A stretch of 64,000 nucleotides of DNA from Nocardioides yefusunii (GTDB taxonomy: Bacteria; Actinomycetota; Actinomycetes; Propionibacteriales; Nocardioidaceae), in NCBI RefSeq assembly GCF_004014875.1, contig NZ_CP034929.1, positions 3,162,001-3,226,000 of the forward strand. The letters run 5' to 3'. The translations under genes and the position numbers were made by a program. Below are positions 25,491 through 34,872 of the stretch, one piece after another (positions within the stretch are counted from its first letter, which is position 1; every line of letters begins with the position of its first letter). The notes beneath the pieces were generated by a model, which was given only the letters and a program-made list of their open reading frames with translations, made no database searches and was not told where the DNA came from.

Positions 25491-26927
25491 TCAGCCGAGC
25501 GCCTGGACGATCTTCTCGACCTGGTCCTTCGCGTCACCGAACAGCATGCGGCTGTTGTCCTTGAAGAACAACGGGTTCTGGACGCCGGCGTACCCGGTGG
25601 CCATCGACCGCTTGAAGACGATCACCTCGCGGGCGTTCCAGACCTCCAGCACCGGCATGCCGGCGATCGGGGAGTCGGGCTCCTCGATCGCAGCCGGGTT
25701 GACGGTGTCGTTGGCGCCGATGACGAGGACGACGTCGGTGTCGGGGAAGTCGTCGTTGATCTCGTCCATCTCCAGGACGACGTCGTAGGGCACCTTCGCC
25801 TCCGCGAGGAGGACGTTCATGTGGCCCGGCAGACGACCGGCGACGGGGTGGATGCCGAAGCGGACCTCGACGCCCTTGGCCTGCAGCTTGCGGGTCAGCT
25901 CGGCGACCGGGTACTGCGCCTGGGCCACGGCCATGCCGTAGCCCGGGGTGATCACGACGGACTTGGCGCCGGCCAGCAGGTCGGCGGCCTCGTCGGCCAG
26001 GATCTCGCGGTGCTCGCCGTAGTCGCGGGCCTCGGTGGACGCCGGGGCGTCACCGAACCCACCTGCGATGACGGAGACGAACGAACGGTTCATCGCCTTG
26101 CACATGATGTAGCTGAGGATCGCACCGGAGGATCCGACGAGCGCGCCGACGATGATCAGCAGGTTGTTGCCGAGCATGAAGCCGGCCGCGGCCGCGGCCC
26201 ATCCGGAGTACGAGTTGAGCATCGAGACGACGACGGGCATGTCGCCGCCGCCGATGGCCGCCACGAGGTGGAAGCCGAGGAACAGCGCGAGCGCGGTCAT
26301 GACGACCAGCGGGACGAGGCCGATGTACTCGGCACCGCCGGTGGAGTTCATGAACCAGATCATCAGCGCCAGCGAGATGACGATGACGCCCAGGTTGAGC
26401 CAGTGCCGTCCCGGAAGGACGATCGGGTTGGACTTCATCTTCGCGCTGAGCTTGAGGTTGGCGACGATCGATCCGGTGAAGGTGACCGCACCGATGAAGA
26501 CGCCGAGGAAGATCTCCACCGCGTGCGCACCGTCGAGGTGCTGGGGCGCGACGAGGTAGGAGTTGAAGCCCACCAGGACGGCCGCGAGACCGACGAAGGA
26601 GTGCAGCAGGGCGATCAGCTCGGGCATGCCGGTCATCTCGACCGTCTTCGCCTTGCGGGCACCGATGGCACCACCGACCGCGATCGGGACGAGGATCAGC
26701 GCGAGCGTGAGGCCGACACCGTGGCCGAAGCCGAACTCGGCGTTCTGCAGGGCCAGCAGGATCGTCGCGACCAGCGCGATCGTCATGCCGACGATGCCGG
26801 CCTGGTTGCCGCGCTTGGCGGTCTCGTGCTTGGAGAGGCCGGCCAGGGCTGCGATGAAGCAGATGCCGGCGACGACGTACGCCCCCTGGATGAGGTTGTA
26901 CAGCTTCTCGGAGGTCAGGAAGTCCAC
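25491..26927 (-). CDS. pntB: NAD(P) transhydrogenase subunit beta
   Basis: A 478-residue integral membrane protein. It pairs with PntA to couple proton entry to hydride transfer from NADH to NADP. The N-terminal two thirds hold about eight or nine helices (domain II); the C-terminal NADP-binding domain III has [63 protein letters not shown] and [19 protein letters not shown]. The GTG at 26927 is chosen for the AGGAAGGA just before it. It starts 2 nt after the pntA stop. Confidence 0.96.
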   Translation of the reverse strand: MDFLTSEKLYNLIQGAYVVAGICFIAALAGLSKHETAKRGNQAGIVGMTIALVATILLALQNAEFGFGHGVGLTLALILVPIAVGGAIGARKAKTVEMTGMPELIALLHSFVGLAAVLVGFNSYLVAPQHLDGAHAVEIFLGVFIGAVTFTGSIVANLKLSAKMKSNPIVLPGRHWLNLGVIVISLALMIWFMNSTGGAEYIGLVPLVVMTALALFLGFHLVAAIGGGDMPVVVSMLNSYSGWAAAAAGFMLGNNLLIIVGALVGSSGAILSYIMCKAMNRSFVSVIAGGFGDAPASTEARDYGEHREILADEAADLLAGAKSVVITPGYGMAVAQAQYPVAELTRKLQAKGVEVRFGIHPVAGRLPGHMNVLLAEAKVPYDVVLEMDEINDDFPDTDVVLVIGANDTVNPAAIEEPDSPIAGMPVLEVWNAREVIVFKRSMATGYAGVQNPLFFKDNSRMLFGDAKDQVEKIVQALG

Positions 26928-26929
26928 GT

Positions 26930-28459
26930 TCAGTCCTTCCTGAACATCTCGAGCATGCGGACGGTCACCAGGAAGCCTCCGAAGATGTTGATCGAGGCCA
27001 CCAGGATCGCGACGACGGAAAGCGCCGTGACGGCGATGTTGTCGCTGCCGACCTGCAGGATTCCGCCGACCAGGATGATGCCGGAGACGGCGTTGGTCTC
27101 GGCCATGAGCGGCGTGTGCAGGGCGTGCGCGACGTTGCTGATCACGTAGTAGCCGACGAAGACGGCCAGCATCAGCACGGTCAGCTGGGTCAGCAGGCCG
27201 TACGACATGAACATCGCGGCCGCGCCGAAGAGCACTGCACCCGCGGCGGCTGCGTACAGCTTCACCTTCGGGTCGACGGGCTTCTTCTCCTCCTTGACCA
27301 CCGGGGCCGGGGCCTCGGCAGCCTTCGGGGCAGCCGAGACCTGCACCGGCGGCGGCGGCCACATCGACTCACCCGAGAGGGTGACGGTGATGCCGCGCTG
27401 CACGACGTCGCCGTGGTCGAGCGTCAGGACGCCGTCCTTGGCGGGGGTCAGCAGCTTGAAGAGGTTGACGATGTTGGTGCCGTAGAGCTGCGAGGTCTGG
27501 GCGGCGAGGCGACCGGCGAGGTCGGTGTAACCCAGGACGACGACGCCGTTGTCGGTGACGACGCGCTGGTCGGTGACGGTCGCGGCGGCGTTGCCACCGT
27601 TGGCGGCAGCCATGTCGACGATCACCGATCCGGGCTTCATCCCGGCGATGGTCTCGGCCGAGATGAGCTTGGGCGCGGGACGGCCCGGGATCAGCGCGGT
27701 GGTGATGACGATGTCGGCGTTGCGCGCCTCCTCGTCGTACATCGCGGCGGTCGCGGCCTCCTGCTCGGCGGTCATCTCCTTGGCGTAGCCGTCGGTGGAG
27801 ACCTCCTGCTCCATCTCGACGCGCACGAACTCCGCGCCCATGGACTCGACCTGCTCGGCGACCTCGGGACGCACGTCGAAGGCGCGCACGATCGCGCCCA
27901 TCGACGAGGCGGCACCGATGGCGGCCAGTCCGGCGACACCGGCTCCGACGACGAAGACGCGCGCAGGGGCGGTCTTGCCGGCGGCGGTGACCTGGCCGGT
28001 GAACATCCGGCCGAACTCGTGGGCGGCCTCGATCACGGCGCGGTAGCCCGCGACGTTGGCCATCGAGGACAGGACGTCCATCGACTGGGCGCGCGAGATG
28101 CGCGGGACGGCGTCCATGGCGAGGGCGGTGACGCCGGCGGCCTGGAACTTCTCGATCAGCTCGGGACTTCGGGCCGGAGCCATGATGGAGACGACGGTGG
28201 CCTCGCGGCGCAGCCGTCCGATCTCCTCGTCGTTGGGGGCGTTGACCTTGACGACGACGTCACTGGCCCACACCTCGTCGCCGGTGGCGACGGTGATGCC
28301 GGCGGCGGTGAACGCCTCGTCGGACTGGTCCGCCAACGCTCCTGCGCCGGACTCCACGACGACGTCGTAGCCCAGCTTCTGGAGCTGTTCTGCGGTCTTC
28401 GCAGTGGCCGCGACGAGTGACTCGCCGGGCTTCGTTTCTCGCGGGATGCCGATCCGCAC
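26930..28459 (-). CDS. pntA: NAD(P) transhydrogenase subunit alpha (fused alpha1-alpha2)
   Basis: A 509-residue protein with the NAD-binding domain I ([56 protein letters not shown]) and, after a Pro/Lys linker near residue 390-415, the four-helix membrane part ending in MLEMFRKD. The alpha part is one chain, as in E. coli, rather than split into PntAA and PntAB as in many bacteria. A perfect AGGAGGT stands before the GTG start. Confidence 0.96.
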   Translation of the reverse strand: MRIGIPRETKPGESLVAATAKTAEQLQKLGYDVVVESGAGALADQSDEAFTAAGITVATGDEVWASDVVVKVNAPNDEEIGRLRREATVVSIMAPARSPELIEKFQAAGVTALAMDAVPRISRAQSMDVLSSMANVAGYRAVIEAAHEFGRMFTGQVTAAGKTAPARVFVVGAGVAGLAAIGAASSMGAIVRAFDVRPEVAEQVESMGAEFVRVEMEQEVSTDGYAKEMTAEQEAATAAMYDEEARNADIVITTALIPGRPAPKLISAETIAGMKPGSVIVDMAAANGGNAAATVTDQRVVTDNGVVVLGYTDLAGRLAAQTSQLYGTNIVNLFKLLTPAKDGVLTLDHGDVVQRGITVTLSGESMWPPPPVQVSAAPKAAEAPAPVVKEEKKPVDPKVKLYAAAAGAVLFGAAAMFMSYGLLTQLTVLMLAVFVGYYVISNVAHALHTPLMAETNAVSGIILVGGILQVGSDNIAVTALSVVAILVASINIFGGFLVTVRMLEMFRKD

Positions 28460-28638
28460 GACTACCTCCTGTTCGGATCCGGCCCCGGAGTGTGGGTAGG
28501 CCGAATCCAGCACAAGGTACCCCCATCCGAGGGGGGCGCCGCGGGGGTCTCAGGTTACGCGCGAGTTACACAACCCTCACAGGCGTCATTTCGGCAACGA
28601 AGTGGCGCATCCCACACGATTGTTTCCGTCCAGAAATA

Positions 28639-28674
28639 CCACAGCGCCGGACCCGTTCGGGTCCGGCGCTGTGG
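28639..28674 (-). terminator. Terminator of upp
   Basis: A perfect 16-bp stem, CCACAGCGCCGGACCC (28639-28654) with its complement at 28659-28674, and a GTTC loop. Read on the minus strand it is followed by TATTTCT and lies 52 bp after the upp stop. The remaining gap to 28459 must hold the pntA promoter. Confidence 0.85.
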
Positions 28675-28726
28675 TGTTCAGCTGGGCGCCTGGGCGACCC
28701 GTGACCGGGCCGCTCGCGAGGCTGGG

Positions 28727-29368
28727 TCAGTGGGCGACGCCGTAGAGGCGGTCGCCGGCGTCACCGAGACCGGGGACGATGTAGCCCTTCTCGTTGAGCT
28801 TCTCGTCGACGGCGGCGGTGACCAGGGTGACGGGCACCTCGAGGTCGGCCATCTCGTTCTCGAGGACGGCGATGCCCTCGGGCGCAGCGAGCAGGGTGAT
28901 GGCGGTGATGTCGTTGGCGCCGCGCTCGACGAGGAAACGGATCGCCTGCGCGAGGGTCGCACCGGTGGCGAGCATCGGGTCGACGACGTACACCTGACGA
29001 CCCGAGAGGTCCTTGGGGAGACGGTCGGCGTAGGTGGAGACCTCGAGGGTCTCCTCGTCGCGGACCATGCCCAGGAAGCCGACCTCGGCGGTCGGGAGCA
29101 GACGGACCATGCCGTCGAGCATGCCCAGACCGGCGCGCAGGATCGGGACGACCAGCGGGGTCGGGGTCTCGAGCTTCACACCGGTGGCCGGGGCGACCGG
29201 GGTCTTGATCTCGACCTCACGGACGCGGACGCCGCGCGTGGCCTCGTAGGCCAGCAGCGTCACCAGTTCGTCGGCGAGCCGACGGAACGTCGGGGAGTCG
29301 GTGTTCTCGTCCCGCAGCGTGGTGAGCTTGTGGGAGACGAGCGGGTGGTCGACGACCTGGATGCGCAT
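28727..29368 (-). CDS. upp: Uracil phosphoribosyltransferase
   Basis: A 213-residue enzyme that salvages uracil with PRPP to form UMP. Diagnostic strings: [18 protein letters not shown] at the N-terminus, [13 protein letters not shown], the PRPP loop [14 protein letters not shown], and [15 protein letters not shown] at the C-terminus. Length matches the family. ATG 29368 ([13 protein letters not shown]) is the family start. Divergent from the tadA operon. Confidence 0.97.
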   Translation of the reverse strand: MRIQVVDHPLVSHKLTTLRDENTDSPTFRRLADELVTLLAYEATRGVRVREVEIKTPVAPATGVKLETPTPLVVPILRAGLGMLDGMVRLLPTAEVGFLGMVRDEETLEVSTYADRLPKDLSGRQVYVVDPMLATGATLAQAIRFLVERGANDITAITLLAAPEGIAVLENEMADLEVPVTLVTAAVDEKLNEKGYIVPGLGDAGDRLYGVAH

Positions 29369-29544
29369 GGACCCCAGCCTAGTCGACCCGACCGCGTCTC
29401 CCGGAGCCGAAGAACGCCCCCTCCCCTTGGCCGACGGTCTCGGTTCTGTCACGCTTGGCGAGGACGCCGTCCCCGGCGCCCGTCTCGGCCACTTCAGCAC
29501 CTCCAGCACACCCCACGCGTGCCGTCCTCGACTCCGGAGCAGCC

Positions 29545-30060
29545 ATGACCGAGCTCGACCCCCGCCCCGACGTCCCCGACCTCGACGAGTCCGAGCCGGT
29601 GGACCTCGCTTTCGCTGCGTTCCGCGTCGGCGGGCAGTGGCAGGTGGATGACCTGGACGACGACGACGTCGAGTCGGTCGCCACCCTGGGTGCAGCCCTG
29701 CGCGAGTTCGACGGCGACGCCGGAGCACTGGCCCTCGTCACCGTCGACGACGACTTCTTCGTGCTGGTCCGCGTCGACGGCTCCCGGACCCGGGTCCTGC
29801 TCTCCGACGTCACCGCGAGCACCGAGTGGGACCTCGCCGCGTCCGTGCTCGACCACCTCGCCCTGCCCGACCCCGACGAGGACGACGACGGCCCGGCCGG
29901 CGACCTCGGGATCGTCGCCGACCTCGGCATGCACCCGGTCGACATGGGTGTGCTGCTCGACGACGTCGAGCTCTACCCTGACGAGATGCTCTCCACGATC
30001 GCCACCCGCCTCGGCTTCGGCCGCGAGTTCGACGAGGCCGCGGGCCTCGACTCCCTCTGA
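29545..30060 (+). CDS. tRNA adenosine deaminase-associated protein
   Basis: A 171-residue very acidic protein ([21 protein letters not shown]). It has the pattern of the actinobacterial family that regularly precedes tad[32 protein letters not shown] and [22 protein letters not shown]. The molecular role is unknown; the constant linkage to tadA suggests a partner or a metabolic regulator. GGAG precedes the ATG at 29545. Confidence 0.82.
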   Translation: MTELDPRPDVPDLDESEPVDLAFAAFRVGGQWQVDDLDDDDVESVATLGAALREFDGDAGALALVTVDDDFFVLVRVDGSRTRVLLSDVTASTEWDLAASVLDHLALPDPDEDDDGPAGDLGIVADLGMHPVDMGVLLDDVELYPDEMLSTIATRLGFGREFDEAAGLDSL

Positions 30061-30063
30061 GCC

Positions 30064-30525
30064 GTGCTGCACGAGCAGTGGGAGGCCGCGATGCGGCTCG
30101 CCCTGACACAGGCGCACGAGGCCCTGGCCACCGACGACGTCCCGATCGGTGCGGTCGTCCTCTCCCCCACGGGTGAGCCGATCGGTTTCGGTCGCAACGT
30201 CCGTGAGGCCGACGCCGACCCGACCGGTCACGCCGAGGTGGTGGCGCTGCGTCAGGCGGCGCAGGCCGTCGGCGAGTGGCGCCTGGAGGGCTGCACCCTG
30301 GTGGTGACGCTGGAGCCGTGCACGATGTGCGCCGGCGCGGCGGTGCTCTCGCGCGTGGAGCGGATCGTCTTCGGTGCCTTCGACGACAAGGCCGGAGCCG
30401 TCGGGAGTCTGTGGGACGTCGTTCGGGACCGTCGCCTCAACCACCGCCCCGAAGTGATCTCGGGCGTCCTCGCGGACGAGTCGACCCGCATGCTGGTCGA
30501 CTTCTTCTCCCAGCACCGCTCCTGA
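30064..30525 (+). CDS. tadA: tRNA-specific adenosine deaminase
   Basis: A 153-residue zinc-dependent cytidine-deaminase-fold enzyme. It converts adenosine to inosine at the wobble position of tRNA-Arg(ACG). The active-site motif is GHAEVVALR, with the catalytic Glu, and PCTMCAGA, with two zinc Cys. The start is a GTG 3 nt after the preceding stop. Fold and motifs are firm; some family members act as cytosine or guanine deaminases. Confidence 0.93.
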   Translation: MLHEQWEAAMRLALTQAHEALATDDVPIGAVVLSPTGEPIGFGRNVREADADPTGHAEVVALRQAAQAVGEWRLEGCTLVVTLEPCTMCAGAAVLSRVERIVFGAFDDKAGAVGSLWDVVRDRRLNHRPEVISGVLADESTRMLVDFFSQHRS

Positions 30526-30530
30526 CCTGC

Positions 30531-30561
30531 GACGACGCCTCCGACGGTGGCCGGCGTCGTC
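30531..30561 (+). terminator. Hairpin after tadA
   Basis: GACGACGCC (30531-30539) pairs with GGCGTCGTC (30553-30561), 6 nt after the tadA stop. Confidence 0.55.
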
Positions 30562-30617
30562 ACTTCGGCGTGACCCCGGATTACCCATGAGGGCCTCTCT
30601 CCAGTAACGTTCCTCTC

Positions 30618-30707
30618 GGTGCCGTGTCCGAGCGGCCTAAGGAGAACGCCTCGAAAGCGTTTGTGGGGGTGACTCCACCGAGGGTTCAAATCCCTCCGGC
30701 ACCGCCA
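30618..30707 (+). tRNA. tRNA-Ser(CGA)
   Basis: A 90-nt type II tRNA. The acceptor stem GGTGCCG pairs with CGGCACC, followed by G and an encoded CCA. The anticodon arm AACGC-CTCGAAA-GCGTT gives anticodon CGA (Ser, reads TCG). A long variable arm and the T-loop GGTTCAAATCC are present. A strong terminator follows. Confidence 0.97.
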
Positions 30708-30710
30708 TGG

Positions 30711-30742
30711 AGAAACCCCGCTGGTTCGCCAGCGGGGTTTCT
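30711..30742 (+). terminator. tRNA-Ser terminator
   Basis: A perfect 14-bp stem, AGAAACCCCGCTGG with its complement, and a TTCG tetraloop, followed by TTG. It starts 4 nt after the tRNA CCA end. Confidence 0.9.
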
Positions 30743-30777
30743 TTGCATTTCCGCGCCCACCCGGGCGGGCGGCGACG

Positions 30778-31725
30778 TCAGGCGGCGGCGAAGGCGATGA
30801 CGACGTACCAACCGTCCCCGGCCCGGTGCGCGACGCCGACGGACATGACGCGCTCGGAGCCGAAGTCGTCGAGCAGGACGTCGTCATGGGCCCACCAGGA
30901 GGTGAGCTCGGCGAAGGCAGCTGCCGCGACTGCAGACGGGGCGGCGTCGGGGCCGAGGTCAGTGACGTGGGCGATCGCTTCCTGACGCACGACGTCGGGA
31001 GCCTGGTCGACGCAGGCGATCTGGAGCCGGACGTGACCGGGCCCCTGGACGCGCCAGTCCGGGGCGCCGGAGTGGACGAAGAAGCCGGTGGTGGCCATCC
31101 GGTCTGCGAAGTAGGTGGCCCAGTCGTCGAGGCAGACGTTCGTGCCGGCGGCTCGACGGCCGTGGGCGGCGCGGTAGGTGACCACGGTGCGGCCGAGTTC
31201 GTCGCGCACCGCGCTGGATCCTGCAAGTGGGACGACGGGAGCGGCGGGAAACGGCGTCACGCGCCTCACGGCCGGCGCCTTCGCGGCCCGGGCGTTCACG
31301 ACGACGCTGCGGCTGACGGTCCGCTTCGTCTGCTTGCCGGTGACGACCACCCGGAACGTCCGACGTCCGGTGGTGGTGACGGGCCGGGCGAACCGGAACG
31401 TCCCGTTCCCCTTCACGTGGGATCGGGCGACGGTGCGCCACTTCTTCGACGTGGTCTTCGTCTGCAGCGTGACGGTGCGGGCCGTGCGCGCCTGACGTGG
31501 CACGGCGATCCGGCCGGTGACGGCGACGGTGCTGCCGACGACCGGGCGAGCCTGGGAGATGCCCAGGTTCTTGACCTGCACGGTGGTGGCCGATGGCGCG
31601 GCCTGCGCGGGCCGTGCGGCAGCCGGGTTCGGGGACGTCATGACCAGCGAGACAGCGGCTGAGCCAACCACGGCTGCCGTCCACCTGCGCAGAACTCCCA
31701 GTCCCCCCAGACCGTTGCGCACCAT
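30778..31725 (-). CDS. Secreted CAP-superfamily-like protein
   Basis: A 315-residue protein with a signal peptide (MVRNGLGGLGVLRRW, hydrophobic core, AAARPAQAAP). An Ig-like beta region (about 45-150) full of Val, Thr and Arg follows (GRIAVPRQARTARTVTLQTK). The C-terminal 130 residues resemble a CAP/SCP domain: VCLDDWATYFADRMATTGFFVHSG, WWAHDDVLLDDFG and VGVAHRAGDGWYVVIAFA. Start ATG 31725 is preceded by GGAGG. Bacterial CAP proteins are secreted and mostly of unknown function. Confidence 0.7.
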   Translation of the reverse strand: MVRNGLGGLGVLRRWTAAVVGSAAVSLVMTSPNPAAARPAQAAPSATTVQVKNLGISQARPVVGSTVAVTGRIAVPRQARTARTVTLQTKTTSKKWRTVARSHVKGNGTFRFARPVTTTGRRTFRVVVTGKQTKRTVSRSVVVNARAAKAPAVRRVTPFPAAPVVPLAGSSAVRDELGRTVVTYRAAHGRRAAGTNVCLDDWATYFADRMATTGFFVHSGAPDWRVQGPGHVRLQIACVDQAPDVVRQEAIAHVTDLGPDAAPSAVAAAAFAELTSWWAHDDVLLDDFGSERVMSVGVAHRAGDGWYVVIAFAAA

Positions 31726-31855
31726 GACGTCCTCCGAACACCGACGAGTCGCTGACTCCGGTTCAGCCGACACCCCGACAGTACGTGCGTCTTGGGCCTC
31801 TCCGACTCCCCGAAATCAGGCAACTACTGCCGCAGCCAAGGAGCGGTACGGAGCG

Positions 31856-32122
31856 TCAGGCGAAGGAGAGGAAGAGCTTCTCCATGCGCGCGGTGTCGAC
31901 GGCGTCGGCGTCACCGTCGGCGGCGCGCATGCACTCCTGCATGCCGGTGGCAACCAGCGCGAAGCCGGCCTTGCTGAGTGCCTTGTTGACCGCTGCGAGC
32001 TGGGTGAGCGCGTCCTCGCACTCGGCCCCTTCCTCGAGCATGCGGATCACGGTGGCCAGGTGGCCGTGGGCCCGCTTCATCCGGGTCACGACGGGCTTCA
32101 CATCGGCGGCGTCCAGCTGCAC
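31856..32122 (-). CDS. cstR: CsoR-family repressor, CstR-like (persulfide sensor)
   Basis: An 88-residue all-helical CsoR/RcnR-family repressor (VKPVVTRMKRAHGHLATVIR, EDALTQLAAVNKAL). Cys35 and Cys64 are kept with exactly the 29-residue spacing of the sensing pair, but the metal-binding His of copper-sensing CsoR is Gly60 here. Two Cys without the His is the pattern of CstR, which forms sulfur bridges with persulfides. A 5C-T-6G operator lies 34 bp upstream of the GTG start, and the same sequence occurs twice before the CstB-like gene at 42077. GAGGAGG precedes the start. Confidence 0.82.
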   Translation of the reverse strand: MQLDAADVKPVVTRMKRAHGHLATVIRMLEEGAECEDALTQLAAVNKALSKAGFALVATGMQECMRAADGDADAVDTARMEKLFLSFA

Positions 32123-32155
32123 GGTTCCTCCTCGACAGGTTCCCGTCCACCCTAC

Positions 32156-32172
32156 AACCCCCTGGGGGGATT
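32156..32172 (-). promoter_or_regulatory. CstR-type operator at its own gene
   Basis: AACCCCCTGGGGGGATT, a C-tract/G-tract palindrome 34-50 bp upstream of the cstR-like start, is nearly identical to the two sites at 42010 and 42043. This suggests autoregulation. Confidence 0.75.
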
Positions 32173-32310
32173 GCTCGACACGCGTGCTCCGGCATTCACG
32201 CACACCTGCGACAACGCCCCTCGAAGACACCCGCGATGCGACTTCAAACATGAATTCAAAATGTTTTTTTTCGACACCTCCGGAACCGAGTTCCAGCTAT
32301 CCTCGTCGGC

Positions 32311-32808
32311 ATGAACGAAGAGAAATTCTCCCTGTTCTATCAAGACACTGAATCCACCATTTATGCATTCATCTCGAGACACTTCGACTTCCAGACCACG
32401 CAGGACATCTGCGCCGACACCTTCGAAAGTCTCTGACGCTCCAGGGAACGAATTCCCGAACAGCGCCCCCAGTGGCGCCCCTGGGCCATCGGCGTGGCCC
32501 GCAACAAGGTTCTCCAGGAGTTCCAGCGCCGCACACGCAGACACCACGACCACCGCTTCCTGAGTGACTGGGACGAGATGCAGCCCGTGGGCGAGGGCGA
32601 CGTCTCCGCGGACGTGGCCGAGCGCGATCGCGCACACCTCACCTACCAGAGCCTGAGCAGCACGGAGAAGCGGCTCTTCGAGGTCGCCTTCATGCAAGGA
32701 CTCGCCCCCTCACATGGTGCCGCCAGACTGGAGATCTCCCCCTCCTCCTTCACCACGAAGGTCTTCCGCCTGCGCCGCCGGATCGCCGCTCTGCAGGACG
32801 CCGACTGA
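32311..32808 (+). pseudogene. ECF sigma factor broken by an in-frame TGA at codon 42
   Basis: Read through, the frame gives a 165-residue ECF sigma factor. Region 2 starts MNEEKFSLFYQDTESTIYAF and continues TTQDICADTFESL-stop-RSRERIPEQRPQW; region 4 is YQSLSSTEKRLFEVAFMQGL with SPSSFTTKVFRLRRRIAAL. The stop at 32434-32436 sits where related sigma factors have Trp (LWRSRERIP), so one G-to-A change (TGG to TGA) explains it. The rest of the frame is intact, suggesting a recent mutation or a base-call error. A GTG at 32494 could restart a 104-residue product with only region 4. The first 120 bases are clearly lower in GC than the surroundings, hinting at acquisition. Confidence 0.8.
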
Positions 32809-32942
32809 CATTCCCGGGCGCCCCCCGTGCCCGCGGGGGCGCCCGCCACGGGCACGCCGAAGGGGCGGCGCCCGACAGCCACCAGGCCGTCACGAACGCC
32901 GCCCCACCTGCACGAATGCCACCTCGACACGCGCACACGACG

Positions 32943-32972
32943 GATGGGCGCCGAGAATCCTCGGCGCCCATC
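32943..32972. terminator. Terminator between convergent genes
   Basis: A perfect 13-bp stem, GATGGGCGCCGAG with CTCGGCGCCCATC, and an AATC loop, 8 bp from the end of the minus-strand secreted protein gene. Confidence 0.75.
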
Positions 32973-32980
32973 GGCTCAAA

Positions 32981-33424
32981 TCAGGTCCACTGGATCGAGC
33001 TGGCCTTGTCGTTCCAGGCGGAGAGGTTGTAGTTGCCGCTGTCACCCGCGTCGAACCAACCGTCCGCGCCACCGCTGCGGTCGCCGAGGAAGTTCGCGTA
33101 CTGGAACAGCGCAGTGTCACAGCTGTTGTAGTCGGCGATCGAGGACGCCCTGTTGTCGAAGTCCTCCTCGGCCAGCGAACGCTCCGTGTAGTCGAGGTTG
33201 GCGTAGGAGGCAGTGCACTGGGCGCCACCCTTGAACTTGATCCAGTAGCCGCCCTGGTTGGCGTTCTGCCAGATCGTTCCGATGTTGAGGCTCGTACCGG
33301 AGGCACCGGTGTCCGGGTGCAGGGTCTGGTTGCCCGAAAGAGCGTGGGCCGACTGCGGGACTCCCGCAATGGCCAACATCCCCAGAGCGACACCAACAGC
33401 AGCAGTGATCTTCTTGTGCGACAT
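32981..33424 (-). CDS. Small secreted beta-gamma-crystallin / peptidase-inhibitor-I36-like protein
   Basis: A 147-residue exported protein. The signal peptide is MSHKKITAAVGVALGMLAIA followed by GVPQSAHA; the mature part is about 119 residues with two Cys that could form a disulfide. The end, YNLSAWNDKASSIQW, has the N-D-x-x-S-S-I signature of beta-gamma-crystallin Greek-key and I36 inhibitor (SMPI-like) domains, and CDTALFQYANFLG fits the preceding strand. A role as a secreted inhibitor or calcium-binding structural protein is possible but unproved. It converges on the broken sigma gene. Its upstream region is lower in GC than the chromosome average. Confidence 0.7.
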   Translation of the reverse strand: MSHKKITAAVGVALGMLAIAGVPQSAHALSGNQTLHPDTGASGTSLNIGTIWQNANQGGYWIKFKGGAQCTASYANLDYTERSLAEEDFDNRASSIADYNSCDTALFQYANFLGDRSGGADGWFDAGDSGNYNLSAWNDKASSIQWT

Positions 33425-33663
33425 TTTTGCTCCAATCTCGAGCCGACTCTTCTTTGTGGCCGGACCTTCAATCATTCATCGCAAGAAGAGGCTTTGGATC
33501 ACACCGAGATTCGAATTCTTTTGCATTTTCTTCGACTTCCCCCGGATCACACGACAAGAAGTAAAAGGGCAGCGTTCTCGACGGAAATGAATCAATGAGG
33601 AGATTCACTTCCGTCAGCGGCGCAGCTCCTCACGGTCGTTCCGTGTCGCGGCGGCGGTCCTCG
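33425..33663. other. Lower-GC intergenic region upstream of the secreted protein
   Basis: About 240 bp between the ABC permease end and the secreted-protein start. The stretch 33430-33590 is visibly AT-richer than the rest of the window (for example GATTCGAATTCTTTTGC). It probably holds the secreted-protein promoter. I see no convincing gene in it. Confidence 0.5.
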
Positions 33664-34872
33664 TCAGTCGCGCCGGAAGGCCTCCACCGGCTCGATCCGT
33701 GCGGCGCGCAACGCCGGGTAGACGCCCGCCAGGAGCCCGGCGAGAGCACCGAGCACCGGAGCGCCCATCACGATCCAGGGCGACAACAGCGCCGTCCAGT
33801 CCCTGGCCAACGCCACCGTCAGGGTCACCAGCGTCCCGAGCATCGTCCCCAGCAACCCACCGAACGTCCCCAGCAGGATGCTCTCCAGCAGGAACTGGGT
33901 CCCCACCTGAGCCGGAGACGCCCCCAGCGCCCGACGCAGTCCGATCTCCGGGATGCGTTCCAGCACCGCCACCAGCGTGGTGTTGGCGATCCCCACCGCA
34001 CCGATGAAGAGACAGATCCCGGCCAGCGCAACGAACAGTGCGTCGAGATCTCCCGAGACCGTCTCCCGCAGCTTCCGCGGATCCAGCGGAGCCGTCGCCC
34101 GGAGGGCGGTCGGGTGGTCGGGACGCAACGCCACCGGGACCTGCTCCGCGACCTGGGCAGCCGCCCCCAGACTCGTCTCCACCAGCATGCGGTCCGTCCC
34201 TGCGGGCTCACCCCAGCGGGCAGTCACCCGGTCGGCCGGGACGATGACGGAGAGCAACGAGTCGGTCAGCCGCTCCGCGTCGTCGACGATCCCGATCACG
34301 GTGAACGGGACGTCGTCGACGAAGACGGCCGGAGCGGTCTCCAACGGCCCCAGCGCCAACTGGCGGTGGATGCTGCGCCCCACGACCGCGACGTCGTGCT
34401 CAGCCAGGGCCTCGTCGAAGACCCTGCCCTCCACCTGCGGGCGCACGACGTCCCACAGGCCGGGCGACGCAGCCGTCACCGAGATGGCACCGCTCTGCGC
34501 CGGCACCCCGCTGCCCGGCGCTCGCGCACCGACACGGACGCTCGCGCCGAGGTCCCAGAGCCGGCCTGCGCCGACCACACCGTTGATCCGGGCGACCTGC
34601 TCCTCCGTACCCGAGGGGAACTCCGACGACACCCGCCCCGAGACCGGGTCAGCGACACCGTTCGACTCGACGCTGACCTCGGTCGCCGACAAGGCGTCGA
34701 ACCGCTTCGAGATCTGGCCGTCCGCAGACCCGGTGATGCCCAGGACCGCCACGAACGAACCGACGCCCAGCAGCGTCCCGAGCGTCGTCAAGGCTGACCG
34801 GCCCGGTCTCTGGAGGATGCCCGCGAGCCCCTCGGCCAGCAGCATCCGCAGCGGGATCCCCCCACCCTTCAC
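33664..34872 (-). CDS. MacB/FtsX-type ABC transporter permease
   Basis: A 402-residue permease with the MacB topology: one N-terminal helix (SALTTLGTLLGVGSFVAVLG), an extracytoplasmic domain of about 220 residues and three C-terminal helices, including IGAVGIANTTLVAVLERIPEIGLRRALGAS, the classic FtsX-family string. It ends RIEPVEAFRRD. The GTG start overlaps the ATPase stop by 4 bp. Together with the ATPase and the adaptor gene it should form a tripartite-like exporter for peptides, lipids or antibiotics. Confidence 0.9.
   Translation of the reverse strand: MKGGGIPLRMLLAEGLAGILQRPGRSALTTLGTLLGVGSFVAVLGITGSADGQISKRFDALSATEVSVESNGVADPVSGRVSSEFPSGTEEQVARINGVVGAGRLWDLGASVRVGARAPGSGVPAQSGAISVTAASPGLWDVVRPQVEGRVFDEALAEHDVAVVGRSIHRQLALGPLETAPAVFVDDVPFTVIGIVDDAERLTDSLLSVIVPADRVTARWGEPAGTDRMLVETSLGAAAQVAEQVPVALRPDHPTALRATAPLDPRKLRETVSGDLDALFVALAGICLFIGAVGIANTTLVAVLERIPEIGLRRALGASPAQVGTQFLLESILLGTFGGLLGTMLGTLVTLTVALARDWTALLSPWIVMGAPVLGALAGLLAGVYPALRAARIEPVEAFRRD

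Noticed and set aside
25035..27149. 704-codon open frame on the plus strand
   Set aside because: Antisense to pntB and overlapping the transporter; its acidic, low-complexity translation is a strand shadow.
32434..32436. TGA read as selenocysteine
   Set aside because: The position aligns with a structural Trp of sigma region 2 and no SECIS-like hairpin directly follows. A nonsense change or base error is simpler.
33595..34797. 400-codon open frame on the plus strand upstream of the secreted protein gene
   Set aside because: Antisense to the ABC permease, with no coding signature.
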